Positions 54,212 through 62,969 of a stretch of 64,000 nt of DNA are shown one piece after another. The position numbers and the translations under genes are program-made. The notes beneath the pieces were generated by a model. It was not told the DNA's origin. It was given only the letters and a program-made list of their open reading frames with translations, and searched no databases. The stretch is from Candidatus Zhuqueibacterota bacterium. Its GTDB lineage: Bacteria; Zhuqueibacterota; Zhuqueibacteria; Oceanimicrobiales; Oceanimicrobiaceae. The stretch covers positions 86,810 through 150,809 of the forward strand of contig JAJDAF010000030.1 in the NCBI GenBank assembly GCA_029261995.1, in the 5' to 3' direction. The first letter of the stretch is position 1. Each line of letters starts with the position of its first letter.

Positions 54212-54615
54212 TTGCGATCTTTTAGCCTGATGACAAACTTCAAGCCCGACCAGATCTCGTCCACGGCGCAAACCTTAACATCGACCATCTTGTGGTTCAA
54301 GCCGATTTCTCTCACAACATTCTCATCCAGGTCGGTTGTCACCTTTGATGCCTTCTTGGGCCAGGAGACCCAGAGCATGCCGTTTTGCTGCAGTCGTTCG
54401 CGTAGCGTTGGAAAGCGTTTCTTAAGTCCAGACCGGCTCTTGCTAAAAACCTGGATGAAGTCAAATTCACCGGCAAGGGTGGTCTTGAGCAGGATATTCT
54501 CGGGCATATTCCCGATGGTTTGAGAGTAATCGGTGGGCGAGTTGTCGAGGTAGATACGGAACCCAGGTTTGACCCCAAGCCTCTCGACGAGCGTCCGTTT
54601 TGAATAGCCGGCCAT
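54208..54615 (-). CDS. DUF3052-family protein
   Basis: 135 residues; AGYSKRTLVERLGVKPGFRIYL at the N-terminus and the DFIQVFSKSRSGLKKRFPTLRERLQQNGMLWVSWPKKASKV core match DUF3052. LWVSWPKKAS is the most conserved part. Function is unknown in the family. ATGA overlap with the protease gene downstream suggests co-translation. Confidence 0.8.
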   Translation of the reverse strand: MAGYSKRTLVERLGVKPGFRIYLDNSPTDYSQTIGNMPENILLKTTLAGEFDFIQVFSKSRSGLKKRFPTLRERLQQNGMLWVSWPKKASKVTTDLDENVVREIGLNHKMVDVKVCAVDEIWSGLKFVIRLKDRK

Positions 54616-54671
54616 GGCAGGCTATATACGGAAGATCAACCGCAAACTCAAGTTGTTTCGAGCAATTGAGG

Positions 54672-54929
54672 TCAGGCGCTTCGGAAGATGTAAACAAATG
54701 TCCCGGTCTGCCCTGCAGGGCCCGACCTGTTCACTCCGCTCTGAACCAGGTCATTCAGAATGTCGCTGGCGGCATCTTCAGAATCAGCCTGCCACTGCAA
54801 CCAGCTCAGAGGGTTTCCCAGTCCAGCTTTGCGTGCCGCCGGATCTGGAGTCACGCCAATCGACCAAGCGCCGTGCTCGTCCTGGATAGAGTGTTCGATT
54901 TGCTGCACGATAGTCTTTTTTGATGCCAT
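54672..54929 (-). CDS. Conserved-looking small hypothetical protein
   Basis: 85 residues, MASKKTIVQQIEHSIQDEHG start, amphipathic and soluble; no domain recognised. Coding-like amino-acid composition and its place 56 bases before the DUF3052 gene on the same strand make it likely real. Confidence 0.55.
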   Translation of the reverse strand: MASKKTIVQQIEHSIQDEHGAWSIGVTPDPAARKAGLGNPLSWLQWQADSEDAASDILNDLVQSGVNRSGPAGQTGTFVYIFRSA

Positions 54930-55234
54930 TCTTCATCGCCTTTCACAGGGTGCGTGTTCATGTTGTAGGTAAGGCGTGCTGCCATATCCTGAGATAGTTA
55001 GCGGCAGACTCCGGGGAGAACTTGATGATATTCTTGTGGATAGAGACGTTCGGAATGCGAAACTAACAGCCGTGATTCAAAGAATCCCGACAAGACGCTC
55101 GCATCCCCGTGCGGAGTTTAGGAAGTGGCTCGGCAATATGCCGACGGATAAGTGCGATGGAATTCTTGGACAAATTGCCTGGCTGGCGGGAGCGGATCAG
55201 GCGATGTCTACCGTCCGCGAAACGGTCTTGTAGA
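54930..55234. other. Intergenic stretch, no supported gene
   Basis: 305 bases between the small protein and the cupin gene. Open frames occur on both strands (for example plus 54976-55233) but have no ribosome-binding site or recognisable product. Nothing else is seen. Confidence 0.4.
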
Positions 55235-55585
55235 CTATGGAATGGTGACGAAAATCGACCGGCGCGGCTGGTTGTTAACTGTCCGGGTGCGATGCCCTTT
55301 GCCGGACACATCTTCGACCAACAGGATATCCCCGCCGCGGAAGGTTCTCTTCTTTCCGGAGCTTACCTCGATCTCGATTTCGCCATCAAGCATGATGATG
55401 TATTGTTTTTGGGGAGCATTGTGCCAATCGTAGTCGTAGGTAGCATCATTCTTCCTGAAAATGATTCCAGCAGCGGGCTGGAGGTCAGAGAGCCGTCCTA
55501 TTTGCCCGGCGTCGTGCAATGCAATCTCCTTATCCAGAAAATGAGATTCGCCGCTGGCGTCAGAATAAACCCTGGTCACTTTCAT
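55235..55585 (-). CDS. Cupin-domain protein
   Basis: 116 residues with the double-stranded beta-helix pattern: WHNAPQKQYIIMLDGEIEIEVSSGKKRTFRGGDILLVEDVSGKGHRTR. The usual second cupin motif is G-D-ILLVED-xxx-GHxT. Probably binds a metal through the two histidines but substrate is unknown. It starts four bases inside the end of the selenoprotein gene (ATGA overlap), so the two are probably co-transcribed. Confidence 0.8.
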   Translation of the reverse strand: MKVTRVYSDASGESHFLDKEIALHDAGQIGRLSDLQPAAGIIFRKNDATYDYDWHNAPQKQYIIMLDGEIEIEVSSGKKRTFRGGDILLVEDVSGKGHRTRTVNNQPRRSIFVTIP

Positions 55586-56244
55586 GAAATCTCCGCTGTC
55601 AGAATTTTTCGGGCCTCAGCCAAAGTATCCGCAGGGTCAACACGGTCGCGGTAGTCAGGATTCATGCGAATGTGGCAGATGGTGCCTTTGGCGTCAACGA
55701 TGACTCGCGTCGGCATAGGCAGCGTCCAAGAATCATCGCCGTTGTACTCCGCGAGATCGACATTGTGGCTCAGGTAAAGCGCACGCAAGTCGGCATCGAC
55801 GTTGTATCTCACACCAAACTGACCGGCCACCCGATTTCCCGGATCGCTGAGCAGAACAAACTGGAGCTTGCGTTGTTCTGCGATTGCACGATTGAAATCG
55901 GGTCTTTGCGGTGAGATTGCGATGATCTCGGCTCCAAGCTTTTGAAACTCGGACCTGATTCTCCTGAGAGCTACCAGCTCAAGATTACAGAACGGTCACC
56001 ACTTGCCGCGATAAAATGTGATAACCAGCGGTCCGTTCCCCAGGAGCGAATCTGATGATACCGAGCGTTGCCGGCAGTCGAGCAGCTCAAATGATGGCAT
56101 TGGGCTACCTGCTGCAATGACTCGATCCAGAATTCCGCTCTGTAGCAGGCGGCTCAGCGAACGGCTGAACACGGACTTCTCCGCAGCGGGTGTCGCTTGT
56201 TCCGCCCGTCGTTTGAGGGTCTGAAGTTGGCTCATCAGAAACAT
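55582..56244 (-). CDS. Peroxiredoxin-like selenoprotein with in-frame TGA at the catalytic Cys
   Basis: Read straight through, 663 bases give a 220-residue AhpC/TSA-fold protein in one frame, interrupted by a single TGA at 55996-55998. That TGA lies in FYRGKW-U-PFCNLEL; the family has Cys there (FYRGGWCPYCNLEL type). So the codon most simply encodes selenocysteine at the peroxidatic position, with the second Cys three residues later. Before it are PMPSFELLD and GPLVITFYRG; after it RSEFQKLGAEIIAISPQ, LLSDPGNRVAGQFGVRY and PMPTRVIVDAKGTICHI. The sequence is clean on both sides, and a SECIS-like hairpin follows. Start ATG 56244 or 56235. Confidence 0.85.
55965..55984 (-). promoter_or_regulatory. 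SECIS-like hairpin after the selenocysteine codon
   Basis: Fifteen bases after the TGA, GAGCT (55976-55980) pairs with AGCTC (55968-55972) around the loop GGT (55973-55975), with possible further outer pairs. A G-containing tight loop at this distance fits bacterial SECIS elements recognised by SelB. Confidence 0.6.
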
Positions 56245-56437
56245 CGCACGGCCTGGCTAGTTGCTCAGGTAAGAGAAGATTGGGTTTGCGTTCTATATAA
56301 CGTCAATTTCTGACCTGGAATTCCCCGCCTGCCGCCAAGAGGTTGGACAGGCGAGCAACAAGGCGGCCAGATTTGCCTGCGTCGATTACAGCCAATCACG
56401 CAGGCAAACGTTTTCATCTTAGCGCAGGCTGGCTACG

Positions 56438-56722
56438 CTAATCCTGCGCCCACTCCTGAAGAATCTCGACCAGTTTCATCGCCTGCTTTTTACTTGAAAT
56501 ATTGAATTTACTTTGCTGGCGATAGTCGCCACTCATTTTGCGGTAGCGGCGGATGGTGTACTTGTCATCTGAATAAACTTCTTTTGCCCGGTCCCAATCC
56601 TGGTACTTGAACACCACCGTTGCCCATGCCCCCTTGGAAAGCACTCGTTTGTCCAGTTCCTTGACGATTTCGACACCGTCTTCTTCATAGGTTATGCTGA
56701 CATCTTCAATGTTGTCTGCCAT
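56438..56722 (-). CDS. Hypothetical protein, conserved-looking
   Basis: 94 residues, acidic start MADNIEDVSITYEEDGVEIV and a later segment KGAWATVVFKYQDWDRAKEVY. No known domain assigned. Coding composition and position between KirBac and the selenoprotein on the same strand support a real gene; nothing further can be said. A GGAGAG sequence precedes the start. Confidence 0.6.
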   Translation of the reverse strand: MADNIEDVSITYEEDGVEIVKELDKRVLSKGAWATVVFKYQDWDRAKEVYSDDKYTIRRYRKMSGDYRQQSKFNISSKKQAMKLVEILQEWAQD

Positions 56723-56754
56723 TGTCTCTCCGTGTTTGGTTGTGGGTTTGCTTC

Positions 56755-57780
56755 TTAAACAAGTTCAACTTTTTCAAATTCATCAATACCGCTCAAATCA
56801 ATTGTCATTCGCCCTTCCGAGTGGCCTAGAATGTCTGTAAAACGCGCCCCCCATCGAATTTCATTGGCCTTGTAAGACGTCCGGGCATGTACGGTTTGTG
56901 CAAAAATCTCGTCGAACGCTGTCAACATGACCATCACCTCGGCGTCACTTTCTTTCAAATCCGTCGATGACTTCTGCCACAGCGGGCTTGATTCATCAAT
57001 CGGATGCACCACAATCCACTGCAGCGCCAAAAGGTTAACTTTGTTGCGTTCCAAGGCCAGTTCAGCAAAAACACGTTTGCGAGATGCCCCTGTTCCCCGC
57101 ACTTCCGTGAATAGTAATCTAACCTCAATGTCCACCAGTTGCGTTCTTCTTGCATTTGCACACCGAAATTCCAATCCGCTGGTTTCGCGATAGGGCGCCA
57201 CGATTGCGACATCACTGAAAACAATCTTTGCGGTCGGGCGCGCGAACCGTGCGAACAACAATCCGGTGGACAACGCAAATGCCATCAACCCAACAAACGC
57301 GTTGAATGTCGCAATCATATTGGGCCCAAATCCCTGGGGCGCCAGATGGCCGTAGCCAACGGAGGTGAACGTCTGTACGCTGAAAAAGAAGGCATCCCAA
57401 AACCTGGGCCAGAAACCATGCATCGACATCCCGGAAATTGCCCTCGGGCCAAAGGAAAGATAGACCAAGCCAAACAGCATATTTACAAGCATTAAGGACC
57501 CAAGCACGACAAGATAAAAACGCCACCAGGGCATTGTCAGCAATGTGTTGTAGGGATGCAGAGACTCCCAGAAGCCAAGACCTGTCTTCCGGACGTTGAA
57601 GCTGCCGTCGCGGTTGAGGAGTCGGCAGAGCCCGCGCTCAGCGACCCTAGTACCAAACCCGGGGTCCTTCAACTCCGGTCGGGATGAATTTCTTCGAGAC
57701 GTCTTTGTGCTCTTCGCCAAGATATTAGTTTCTTCTGAAACTTCAGTTGGGTAGTGCCGTCCAGTTGAGCGCGGCATCAT
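56755..57780 (-). CDS. Inward-rectifier potassium channel (KirBac type)
   Basis: 341 residues. Pore domain with two membrane helices: about 87-108 (FYLVVLGSLMLVNMLFGLVY), pore loop with the K+ selectivity filter TSVGYGHL, and inner helix with FNAFVGLMAFALSTGLLFARFARP. Then the cytoplasmic IRK immunoglobulin-like domain (PTAKIVFSDVAIVAPYRETSGLEFRCANARRTQLVDIEVRL). Potassium transport; gating by lipids or ligands in relatives. The predicted start overlaps the broken gene at 57743-58428 by 38 bases, so a slightly later start is possible. Confidence 0.92.
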   Translation of the reverse strand: MMPRSTGRHYPTEVSEETNILAKSTKTSRRNSSRPELKDPGFGTRVAERGLCRLLNRDGSFNVRKTGLGFWESLHPYNTLLTMPWWRFYLVVLGSLMLVNMLFGLVYLSFGPRAISGMSMHGFWPRFWDAFFFSVQTFTSVGYGHLAPQGFGPNMIATFNAFVGLMAFALSTGLLFARFARPTAKIVFSDVAIVAPYRETSGLEFRCANARRTQLVDIEVRLLFTEVRGTGASRKRVFAELALERNKVNLLALQWIVVHPIDESSPLWQKSSTDLKESDAEVMVMLTAFDEIFAQTVHARTSYKANEIRWGARFTDILGHSEGRMTIDLSGIDEFEKVELV

Positions 57781-58428
57781 TCAGCAGCGCTTGTTTCAGC
57801 CAGTAGTGGTGTTCCGCTCCGACCACTACCACAATCCGTTTGCCATGGTTCTGTCGATTAACTTCTGCGATGGTTTGCAGAAAATGGTCATTCCAGCCAT
57901 TCCAGGCTTGCTTTTCAGCATCGCCAAACACTTCAATTTGAAAGTCGTGCTTCAGCCGAACCATGTCATCAAAGGCCGGTGTCGCCAAATCCGCCACAGA
58001 CGACAGGGTCTGGTCAGAAAAACGCACGTAGAACAGAACCAGAAACTTGTCAAATGCTGCAACCGCATGCGGCTGCTCGGAACGGATCTTCTTGCTGTTC
58101 TCCCTCATCATACTTACAAGTCGTGAATATTTAGGCTCTCGCGGCTCCATCGCCACCATCGGAATGCTGTTGCTGTCCGCGAGAAGTCAAACACCACTTC
58201 GTTGTACTCAACCTTCATCCGCTGCTTCTTTCGCGACTTCAAATCGGCATCCGTCAACTCCACCACGAGAATGTCCAGCTTCAAAGCCGCCAGCGTCGTG
58301 GCCAGTGCTTCAAACGAATAGCTCGAGACCTCGTGATGCAATTTGTGCAAGGTTGGAAGAATCAGAATCTCATTCGGCGCCTCAGTGGCCGGCCAGACCA
58401 ACGAAATAAGCAGAAACAAGAACTTCAT
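57743..58428 (-). pseudogene. Exported unknown protein, broken by one frameshift
   Basis: Frame 1 (58428 to about 58175) gives a signal peptide (MKFLFLLISLVWPATEA), then EILILPTLHKLHHEV and LDILVVELTDADL. Frame 2 (about 58176 to 57743) continues ADSNSIPMVAMEPREPKYSRLV...ending IVVVVGAEHHYWLKQALL. A one-base shift in TTCTCGCGGACAGC joins them without loss. The joined product (about 228 residues) vaguely resembles TraB/ChaN-type hydrolases (H at PTLH, GAEH near the end), a weak impression. Either a real pseudogene, an assembly error, or programmed shift. Confidence 0.65.
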
Positions 58429-58554
58429 GCGGATATCCTGGACGAGTCCATTTTCAAATTCTGGTGAAGATAAAGAAACGCGTTATAAAAACAAAGGAGA
58501 AGTTTGACGGCCACTCCCGCTATCCCAAGCCATGCCACGCAGGGTGTGACTCAG

Positions 58555-59574
58555 CTACTCTAAGGCGCTCTTGAACCGAACGTTGTCGCGCAGCGTTGAC
58601 AGATCCTCATCCAGGCCAGCCTGCTTTTTCAGTTTTGGGTTCAGAGAAATGGCCCGTTCCAGAGCCTCCAGCGCCGCGTCCTCCTGGCCGGCGGCCAGCC
58701 GGATGACAGCGAGATCGTAGAACACCTCACCGTTGTCCGGCGCCAGTTTGGCCGCGCGCTCCTGATGTGGCAAGGCCTGTTTCGGTTGGTCTTGCGTGAA
58801 TAGTGTCCAGCCCTGGTTCCAGGCGTAGTTCATTTGCGCAATCTTCAGGATGCGCCCGAGTTCCTGAAACGGTTCGGCATGGTCATCTACGCGGATGTCA
58901 ATGGCGCGGTCAGTGTAGCCGCCGTAGCCGGCACCCTCTTTCACCACCAGCAACGCCGCGGACTGTTTTCCGCGAGAATCACCACCATTGGCATCCCCGG
59001 CTAGCAGCGCCGCATAAAGGCGGTCGGCAAGAGTTCCCTCAGTTTCGAGGAATGCCTTTTCCATTCCCGCGACTACCGCCTCGCCGGCGAGAATATTGCC
59101 CTGCACCGCGTAATTGGGCCCCTGCCGACCACCAGCCCAGGCGATGCAGTTTTCTCCCGTGTAGCTGACGGCCTCGCCGTCAGCCGACACCACGGCGAAT
59201 TGTCTGCGGGTCGGATTCTCGTCGTCACGCAACAAGACAGTCTGGACTTCCTGCGGAGTGAGGCCCTGGTCCAGCAAGTCGAGACCACGCCAACCAAAGC
59301 TGGTGTTGGCGAATGACTGCGTGGCGACCGCGCCCACTCCGGCCTCTGCCCACGGCACGACATTTCCAACCGTAAAGAAGCGCGATGCCACAGCGACACC
59401 CACTTCTCCAGCACCCGGATCAGCAGCCACAATGGAAAACGTGGCGACAACCGAATGGTCAGCGGACGGGCCACCCGACGGGTGAATCTCTTGCGCCAGG
59501 CCACCACGCTGGACGCTTGCAAAGCTGGCTGCTAGACAAAGACTGAAAACCATCATTCTTAGATTCTTCATCAA
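58555..59574 (-). CDS. Secreted DUF1028 protein with C-terminal TPR repeats
   Basis: 339 residues. Signal peptide about 1-24. Then the DUF1028 (Ntn-hydrolase-like) domain: TFSIVAADPGAGEVGVAVASRFFTVGNVVPWAEAGVGAVATQSFAN, and later NYAVQGNILAGEAVVAGMEKAFLETEG and SAALLVVKEGAGYGG, with the family's RxxR/N-type residues. About 240-335 are two or more TPR-like repeats (NYAWNQGWTLF, APDNGEVFYDLAVIRLAAGQEDAALEALERAISLNPKLK). Function unknown. Confidence 0.85.
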   Translation of the reverse strand: MMKNLRMMVFSLCLAASFASVQRGGLAQEIHPSGGPSADHSVVATFSIVAADPGAGEVGVAVASRFFTVGNVVPWAEAGVGAVATQSFANTSFGWRGLDLLDQGLTPQEVQTVLLRDDENPTRRQFAVVSADGEAVSYTGENCIAWAGGRQGPNYAVQGNILAGEAVVAGMEKAFLETEGTLADRLYAALLAGDANGGDSRGKQSAALLVVKEGAGYGGYTDRAIDIRVDDHAEPFQELGRILKIAQMNYAWNQGWTLFTQDQPKQALPHQERAAKLAPDNGEVFYDLAVIRLAAGQEDAALEALERAISLNPKLKKQAGLDEDLSTLRDNVRFKSALE

Positions 59575-59629
59575 AGGATATCCTTTCAGGTTAATTGCTC
59601 CAAGTTACGAGGTGCGAAATCTCATTTGA

Positions 59630-60760
59630 CTAGAATCGGCCGCTGAGCCGAACCTCTTCAAATCGGTCATCGTATTCCATCGCCAACCCGCTCCAGTCGA
59701 ATTGTTTCAAATGCGAACGTAGTCCCGTTAGCGGACTTGGATTGTTGCAACTCGCACTCAATCTGGATTGCAGCTCGGTGGCGGTCTCATAGAACACTTC
59801 GTCATGCAGAGCTTCCGGCAGCAATTCCGGATATGCCAGCCGTCTTGGCAGAATGGGCCGGCAGTCACAATAACCGGCTTCAACCACGCTGCCGCCAAAA
59901 AAGTCCTGATTAGAAGTCACGGGAAGCAGATCCGCGCGCCAGAGCCAGCTCGCGTACTCATCGAAGGAATCGCAATAGCCAAATTGCACGATGCGCTCGC
60001 CGAGCTGCTTTCTTGCTTCCAGAAACGCCTGTGGCTGCTGACTGAAACACTCTCCAAGCACAGCGACTTCAAATGACAATCCGGCATCCTGCAAATGGTA
60101 AAGCGCCTTGAAGAATCCCACCGGATTCTTGTCAAGTTCCCACCGGTGGTTCCACAGGATGAGCGGAGCTTCTTTCTTAGGGACGGAATCCGCAGGCCTG
60201 TGCTGGTTAAACCTCGCCAGGTCGAGTCCCAGGTGCAAAACCTGGCTCCGCTCCCGAATGGCTTCGATGGTTTGCAGTTCGCGGAAATCCGGGAAATGCT
60301 TGAGCAACTTTTCCAACTCCGAGAGAAAGCTCTGCCGGTTGTACTCGGAGTTAAAGAAAACCGCATCCGCGCTCAAAGCTGTCGTGTAGTTGAGAAAGCC
60401 ATAATGTTTATCGCGGTTTTTTTGCACATCGCGGTCGTCTGGCGACCACGGGTAGGCCAATTGATTCTCGTGAAAGTAGACGGCCACCGGGATGCCGTTG
60501 CTCGCGGGTCGAGTCAAGGCCAGGAAAGTGGTCAGATCCAGCATGTCGGTGGCTAAAATCAAGTCTGGTGGTTTCGCCTGTTCAAGAAACTGCCGAGCCA
60601 GGGTGACGGCACCGCCGTGCATGCGCCATTTCCAGAAATTGCCGGGCAGGCTGAGTATCTCAACATCGTGCTGGCTGTGGCGTTGGTAGCCCTGCGCCCA
60701 GGCACGATGCGAGCCAGTAAAATAAGGTTCAATGATAAGGATGTTCAATTGTAGAGACAC
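59630..60760 (-). CDS. Queuosine-tRNA mannosyltransferase-like glycosyltransferase (DUF3524)
   Basis: 376 residues. N-terminal segment IIEPYFTGSHRAWAQGYQRHSQHDVEILSLPGNFWKWRMHGGAVTLA and DLILATDMLDLTTFLALTR are the hallmark of the DUF3524 domain of tRNA-queuosine alpha-mannosyltransferase (QTMAN/GTDC1 family), followed by a GT4-type C-terminal part (HRWELDKNPVGFFKALYHL, PVTSNQDFFGGSVVEAGYCDCRPILPRRLAYPE). It would add mannose to queuosine in tRNA(Asp). No tgt/queuosine genes are in the window. Confidence 0.82.
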   Translation of the reverse strand: MSLQLNILIIEPYFTGSHRAWAQGYQRHSQHDVEILSLPGNFWKWRMHGGAVTLARQFLEQAKPPDLILATDMLDLTTFLALTRPASNGIPVAVYFHENQLAYPWSPDDRDVQKNRDKHYGFLNYTTALSADAVFFNSEYNRQSFLSELEKLLKHFPDFRELQTIEAIRERSQVLHLGLDLARFNQHRPADSVPKKEAPLILWNHRWELDKNPVGFFKALYHLQDAGLSFEVAVLGECFSQQPQAFLEARKQLGERIVQFGYCDSFDEYASWLWRADLLPVTSNQDFFGGSVVEAGYCDCRPILPRRLAYPELLPEALHDEVFYETATELQSRLSASCNNPSPLTGLRSHLKQFDWSGLAMEYDDRFEEVRLSGRF

Positions 60761-60881
60761 CTAACCCGGCAAGGCCGGAACCAAAAAGAAGAACCACGGA
60801 TCACACCGATTGACACGGATTTTTTGATGTCAGCGCAGACTTCACAATACCGGTCTTAAACTCACCTTTGCCACGACAAAA

Positions 60882-60915
60882 GTCCCCCCTTTGGCCAAAG
60901 GGGGACAGGGGGATT
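60882..60915. repeat. REP-like palindrome, single copy
   Basis: GTCCCCCCTTTGGCCAAAGGGGGAC followed by AGGGGGATT. The core CCCCCTTT-GGCC-AAAGGGGG is a near-perfect palindrome. The same family appears as a double element at 62063-62164. Located in the 279-base gap 60761-61039, where no other feature is seen. Confidence 0.8.
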
Positions 60916-61039
60916 CGGCTCTGCGACAACTGAAATTCGAGAGCAAAGCGAAAGACGATAAGAAAACATTGTGTCAGCAACTGGCAGAACTTGAGTTGCT
61001 ATTTACCAAAACAATCCTAGTCTGACCAAAGACAACCAA

Positions 61040-61828
61040 CTACTGGCCACCACCCGACAGAACCAAACCCCAAAACTCCCAACCTGCGGTCTTCAGCACT
61101 TCGAGCTGGTCGCGGTATTTGTCGAGCAGCTCGCGGTTTTCCTGCGGTAGATCTTCATACTTCTGCTGCATCTCAGCGACGCCCTGTTGCGCCTGCTGCA
61201 TGGCGGCTTTGTAGTTCTCGATGCCTTGCTTCAGGCTCTTGCGCTGTTCATCACTCAGCGCCTGATTCTGCAGCTGCGCCTTCAATTGCTCCATCTGGGC
61301 GGCGACTTGTGGTTTGGCGCTTGAGATCGCGCTGGAATACTGGTCAGCAGCCTGGGTCGCGGCGGAAACGAAATAAGTCTGGTAAACCTGCTCGGTGAGA
61401 AAACCATATTCCTTGGGTGACATCTTGTGGTTGCGCAGGGATTTCAAAAAGTCGGTGCGGATGTCGCCCAGGGCTTTGTAGGCATCGGCAACTTCGTCCC
61501 AACCGGAGCCATCTTTGGTGCGCTGCTCGATTTCTTCAAATCGCTGCTTGTACTGCTCAATCCTGCCGGCGATTCCTTCTTTGATTGAAATGTAGGTTCG
61601 CAGCCTGCCCTCTGAAATGCGGTTGTCTTCGGGGCGGTCGAACTCGTAGTCATCGTTCAGCGAAGCAATGTCTTCCTGAACTTCCTCTGAAACGCCCACG
61701 CCGGTAGCGATGTCTTCAACGACATTGGCGGCTTTCTTGAAAAACCATGAAACCCCAACAACCCCGGCGATCGCCACAACGCCGACGACGGCCAGGGTGA
61801 CCATGCATCCGGTTGATTTTGTTGCCAT
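61040..61828 (-). CDS. Membrane-anchored hypothetical protein with helical outer domain
   Basis: 262 residues starting MATKSTGCMVTL at 61828 after AAGGAGGAAAGC (the frame is open to 61867 but the site favours 61828). One membrane helix about 8-28 (LAVVGVVAIAGVVGVSWF); the rest is charged and largely helical, with a coiled-coil rich in Gln and Glu (about 160-230). No known domain. Confidence 0.7.
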   Translation of the reverse strand: MATKSTGCMVTLAVVGVVAIAGVVGVSWFFKKAANVVEDIATGVGVSEEVQEDIASLNDDYEFDRPEDNRISEGRLRTYISIKEGIAGRIEQYKQRFEEIEQRTKDGSGWDEVADAYKALGDIRTDFLKSLRNHKMSPKEYGFLTEQVYQTYFVSAATQAADQYSSAISSAKPQVAAQMEQLKAQLQNQALSDEQRKSLKQGIENYKAAMQQAQQGVAEMQQKYEDLPQENRELLDKYRDQLEVLKTAGWEFWGLVLSGGGQ

Positions 61829-61867
61829 GCTTTCCTCCTTACTATTGTGAATGCCAGAATCTCGCAC

Positions 61868-62285
61868 GTTAACAACGGTCGAGGTAATCCGACCGCCGTG
61901 GATTGTGCACTTTGCTTCGAGCGTGGCAAGTACCTGAATCTACATCAAGAAACTGCCCGTGCTCGCGGATTCGGTCGAGTGATTTGTTATGCGATCTCAT
62001 GCATAAATTCATGAGTGTCCGGTTCATGATTTCGTAGGTTTCATAGAGTCTGTTATGCGACAGTCCCCTCCTTTCGTAAAGGAGGGACAGGGAGGATTTG
62101 AGGTCACGCATATTGCCATTGCAAACGAATCCGTCCTGTCCTCCCTTTGGCCAAAGGGAGGGACTAACCACCACATCCTCAACCAGAAAACAAGTCCTGG
62201 TGTTAGCTGAGAGAGCGCCGGGCTCTCGTTTTCTAATAACTTCTCTCAACCTTGTTCTGCTTTTAACAGGACACTCATGCATGAA
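61868..62285. other. Intergenic region holding a REPIN-like element
   Basis: 418 bases without a gene. Contains the repeat at 62063-62164; the rest has no clear feature. Confidence 0.5.
62063..62164. repeat. REPIN-like double palindrome
   Basis: Two hairpins, CCCTCCTTT-cgt-AAAGGAGGG and CTCCCTTT-ggcc-AAAGGGAG, in inverted order, with matching ACAGG(xx)GGATT flanks, forming one ~100-base symmetric unit. Related by sequence to the single element at 60882-60915. Typical of non-autonomous, transposase-mobilised REP pairs. Confidence 0.75.
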
Positions 62286-62966
62286 TTATGATGGTTTTTG
62301 AAAAAGAAGAACATCCTTCCCGAACTTCAGGAACTCTGCCTGCCACTGCCTGGCCAGCCAGTCCATTGTTTTGCTTGAAAAAAAGCAGACATGGGTGGGG
62401 TCATCTTTGTAATGCCAGCGGGAAAAAGCGGCGCGGTCCAAGGCCAGCTTGGTCATGATGCCCAGCCAGCCACCGGGCTTCAGGATAGACCAGATGAGCG
62501 CAAGCTCTGTGGCCGGATTATGGAGATGCTCAACCACCTCGCTGGCGGTGATAAAATCGTATTGTGCGGTGAGAGCATCTGTTGCCGGGGCATAGCAGGG
62601 GTCAAACAGGTTCATCTGGTGGCCTGCTTCCTCGAACATTACTGAAAGTGTGGGGCCCGGGCCGGAACCGAAGTCCAGGCCATGGCTGCACGGGCTGAGC
62701 CGGGTATTGAGCGGAGTGAATAGCCGGCTGAGAAATTCGCGGTAGCCGGCATCTTCCGGTGAGTTCTGGTGTTTGTCATATTCGGCCCGCTCCGCCTCAA
62801 GGGGAAGATGTTGCGAGGGCGGGACATGGATCAGATGGCAGCGCGGGCACCTATGATAATCGCGACGCCGGCCACTGTGAAAATAGCTACTGCCTCCTGG
62901 GTCTGCACACAGAGGGCAGCGCAACCGGGCTGTCTCAATGGTACATCGTGTGTCGAATTCAAGCAC
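62286..62966 (-). CDS. Class I SAM-dependent methyltransferase with N-terminal zinc ribbon
   Basis: 226 residues. N-terminal cysteines RCPLCADPG...HRCPRCHLIHV form a zinc ribbon (about 15-45); a SAM-binding Rossmann domain follows (HGLDFGSGPGPTLSVMFEEAGHQMNLFDP, FITASEVVEHL, LKPGGWLGIMT). This architecture is found in many methyltransferases of unknown substrate. Starts four bases after the YkgJ-like gene ends. Confidence 0.85.
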   Translation of the reverse strand: MLEFDTRCTIETARLRCPLCADPGGSSYFHSGRRRDYHRCPRCHLIHVPPSQHLPLEAERAEYDKHQNSPEDAGYREFLSRLFTPLNTRLSPCSHGLDFGSGPGPTLSVMFEEAGHQMNLFDPCYAPATDALTAQYDFITASEVVEHLHNPATELALIWSILKPGGWLGIMTKLALDRAAFSRWHYKDDPTHVCFFSSKTMDWLARQWQAEFLKFGKDVLLFQKPS

Positions 62967-62969
62967 GGG

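Noticed and set aside
55582..55830. Separate small gene encoding only the C-terminal half of a peroxiredoxin
   Set aside because: The frame continues upstream without another stop through the TGA at 55996 to the N-terminal half, so one selenoprotein gene explains both parts.
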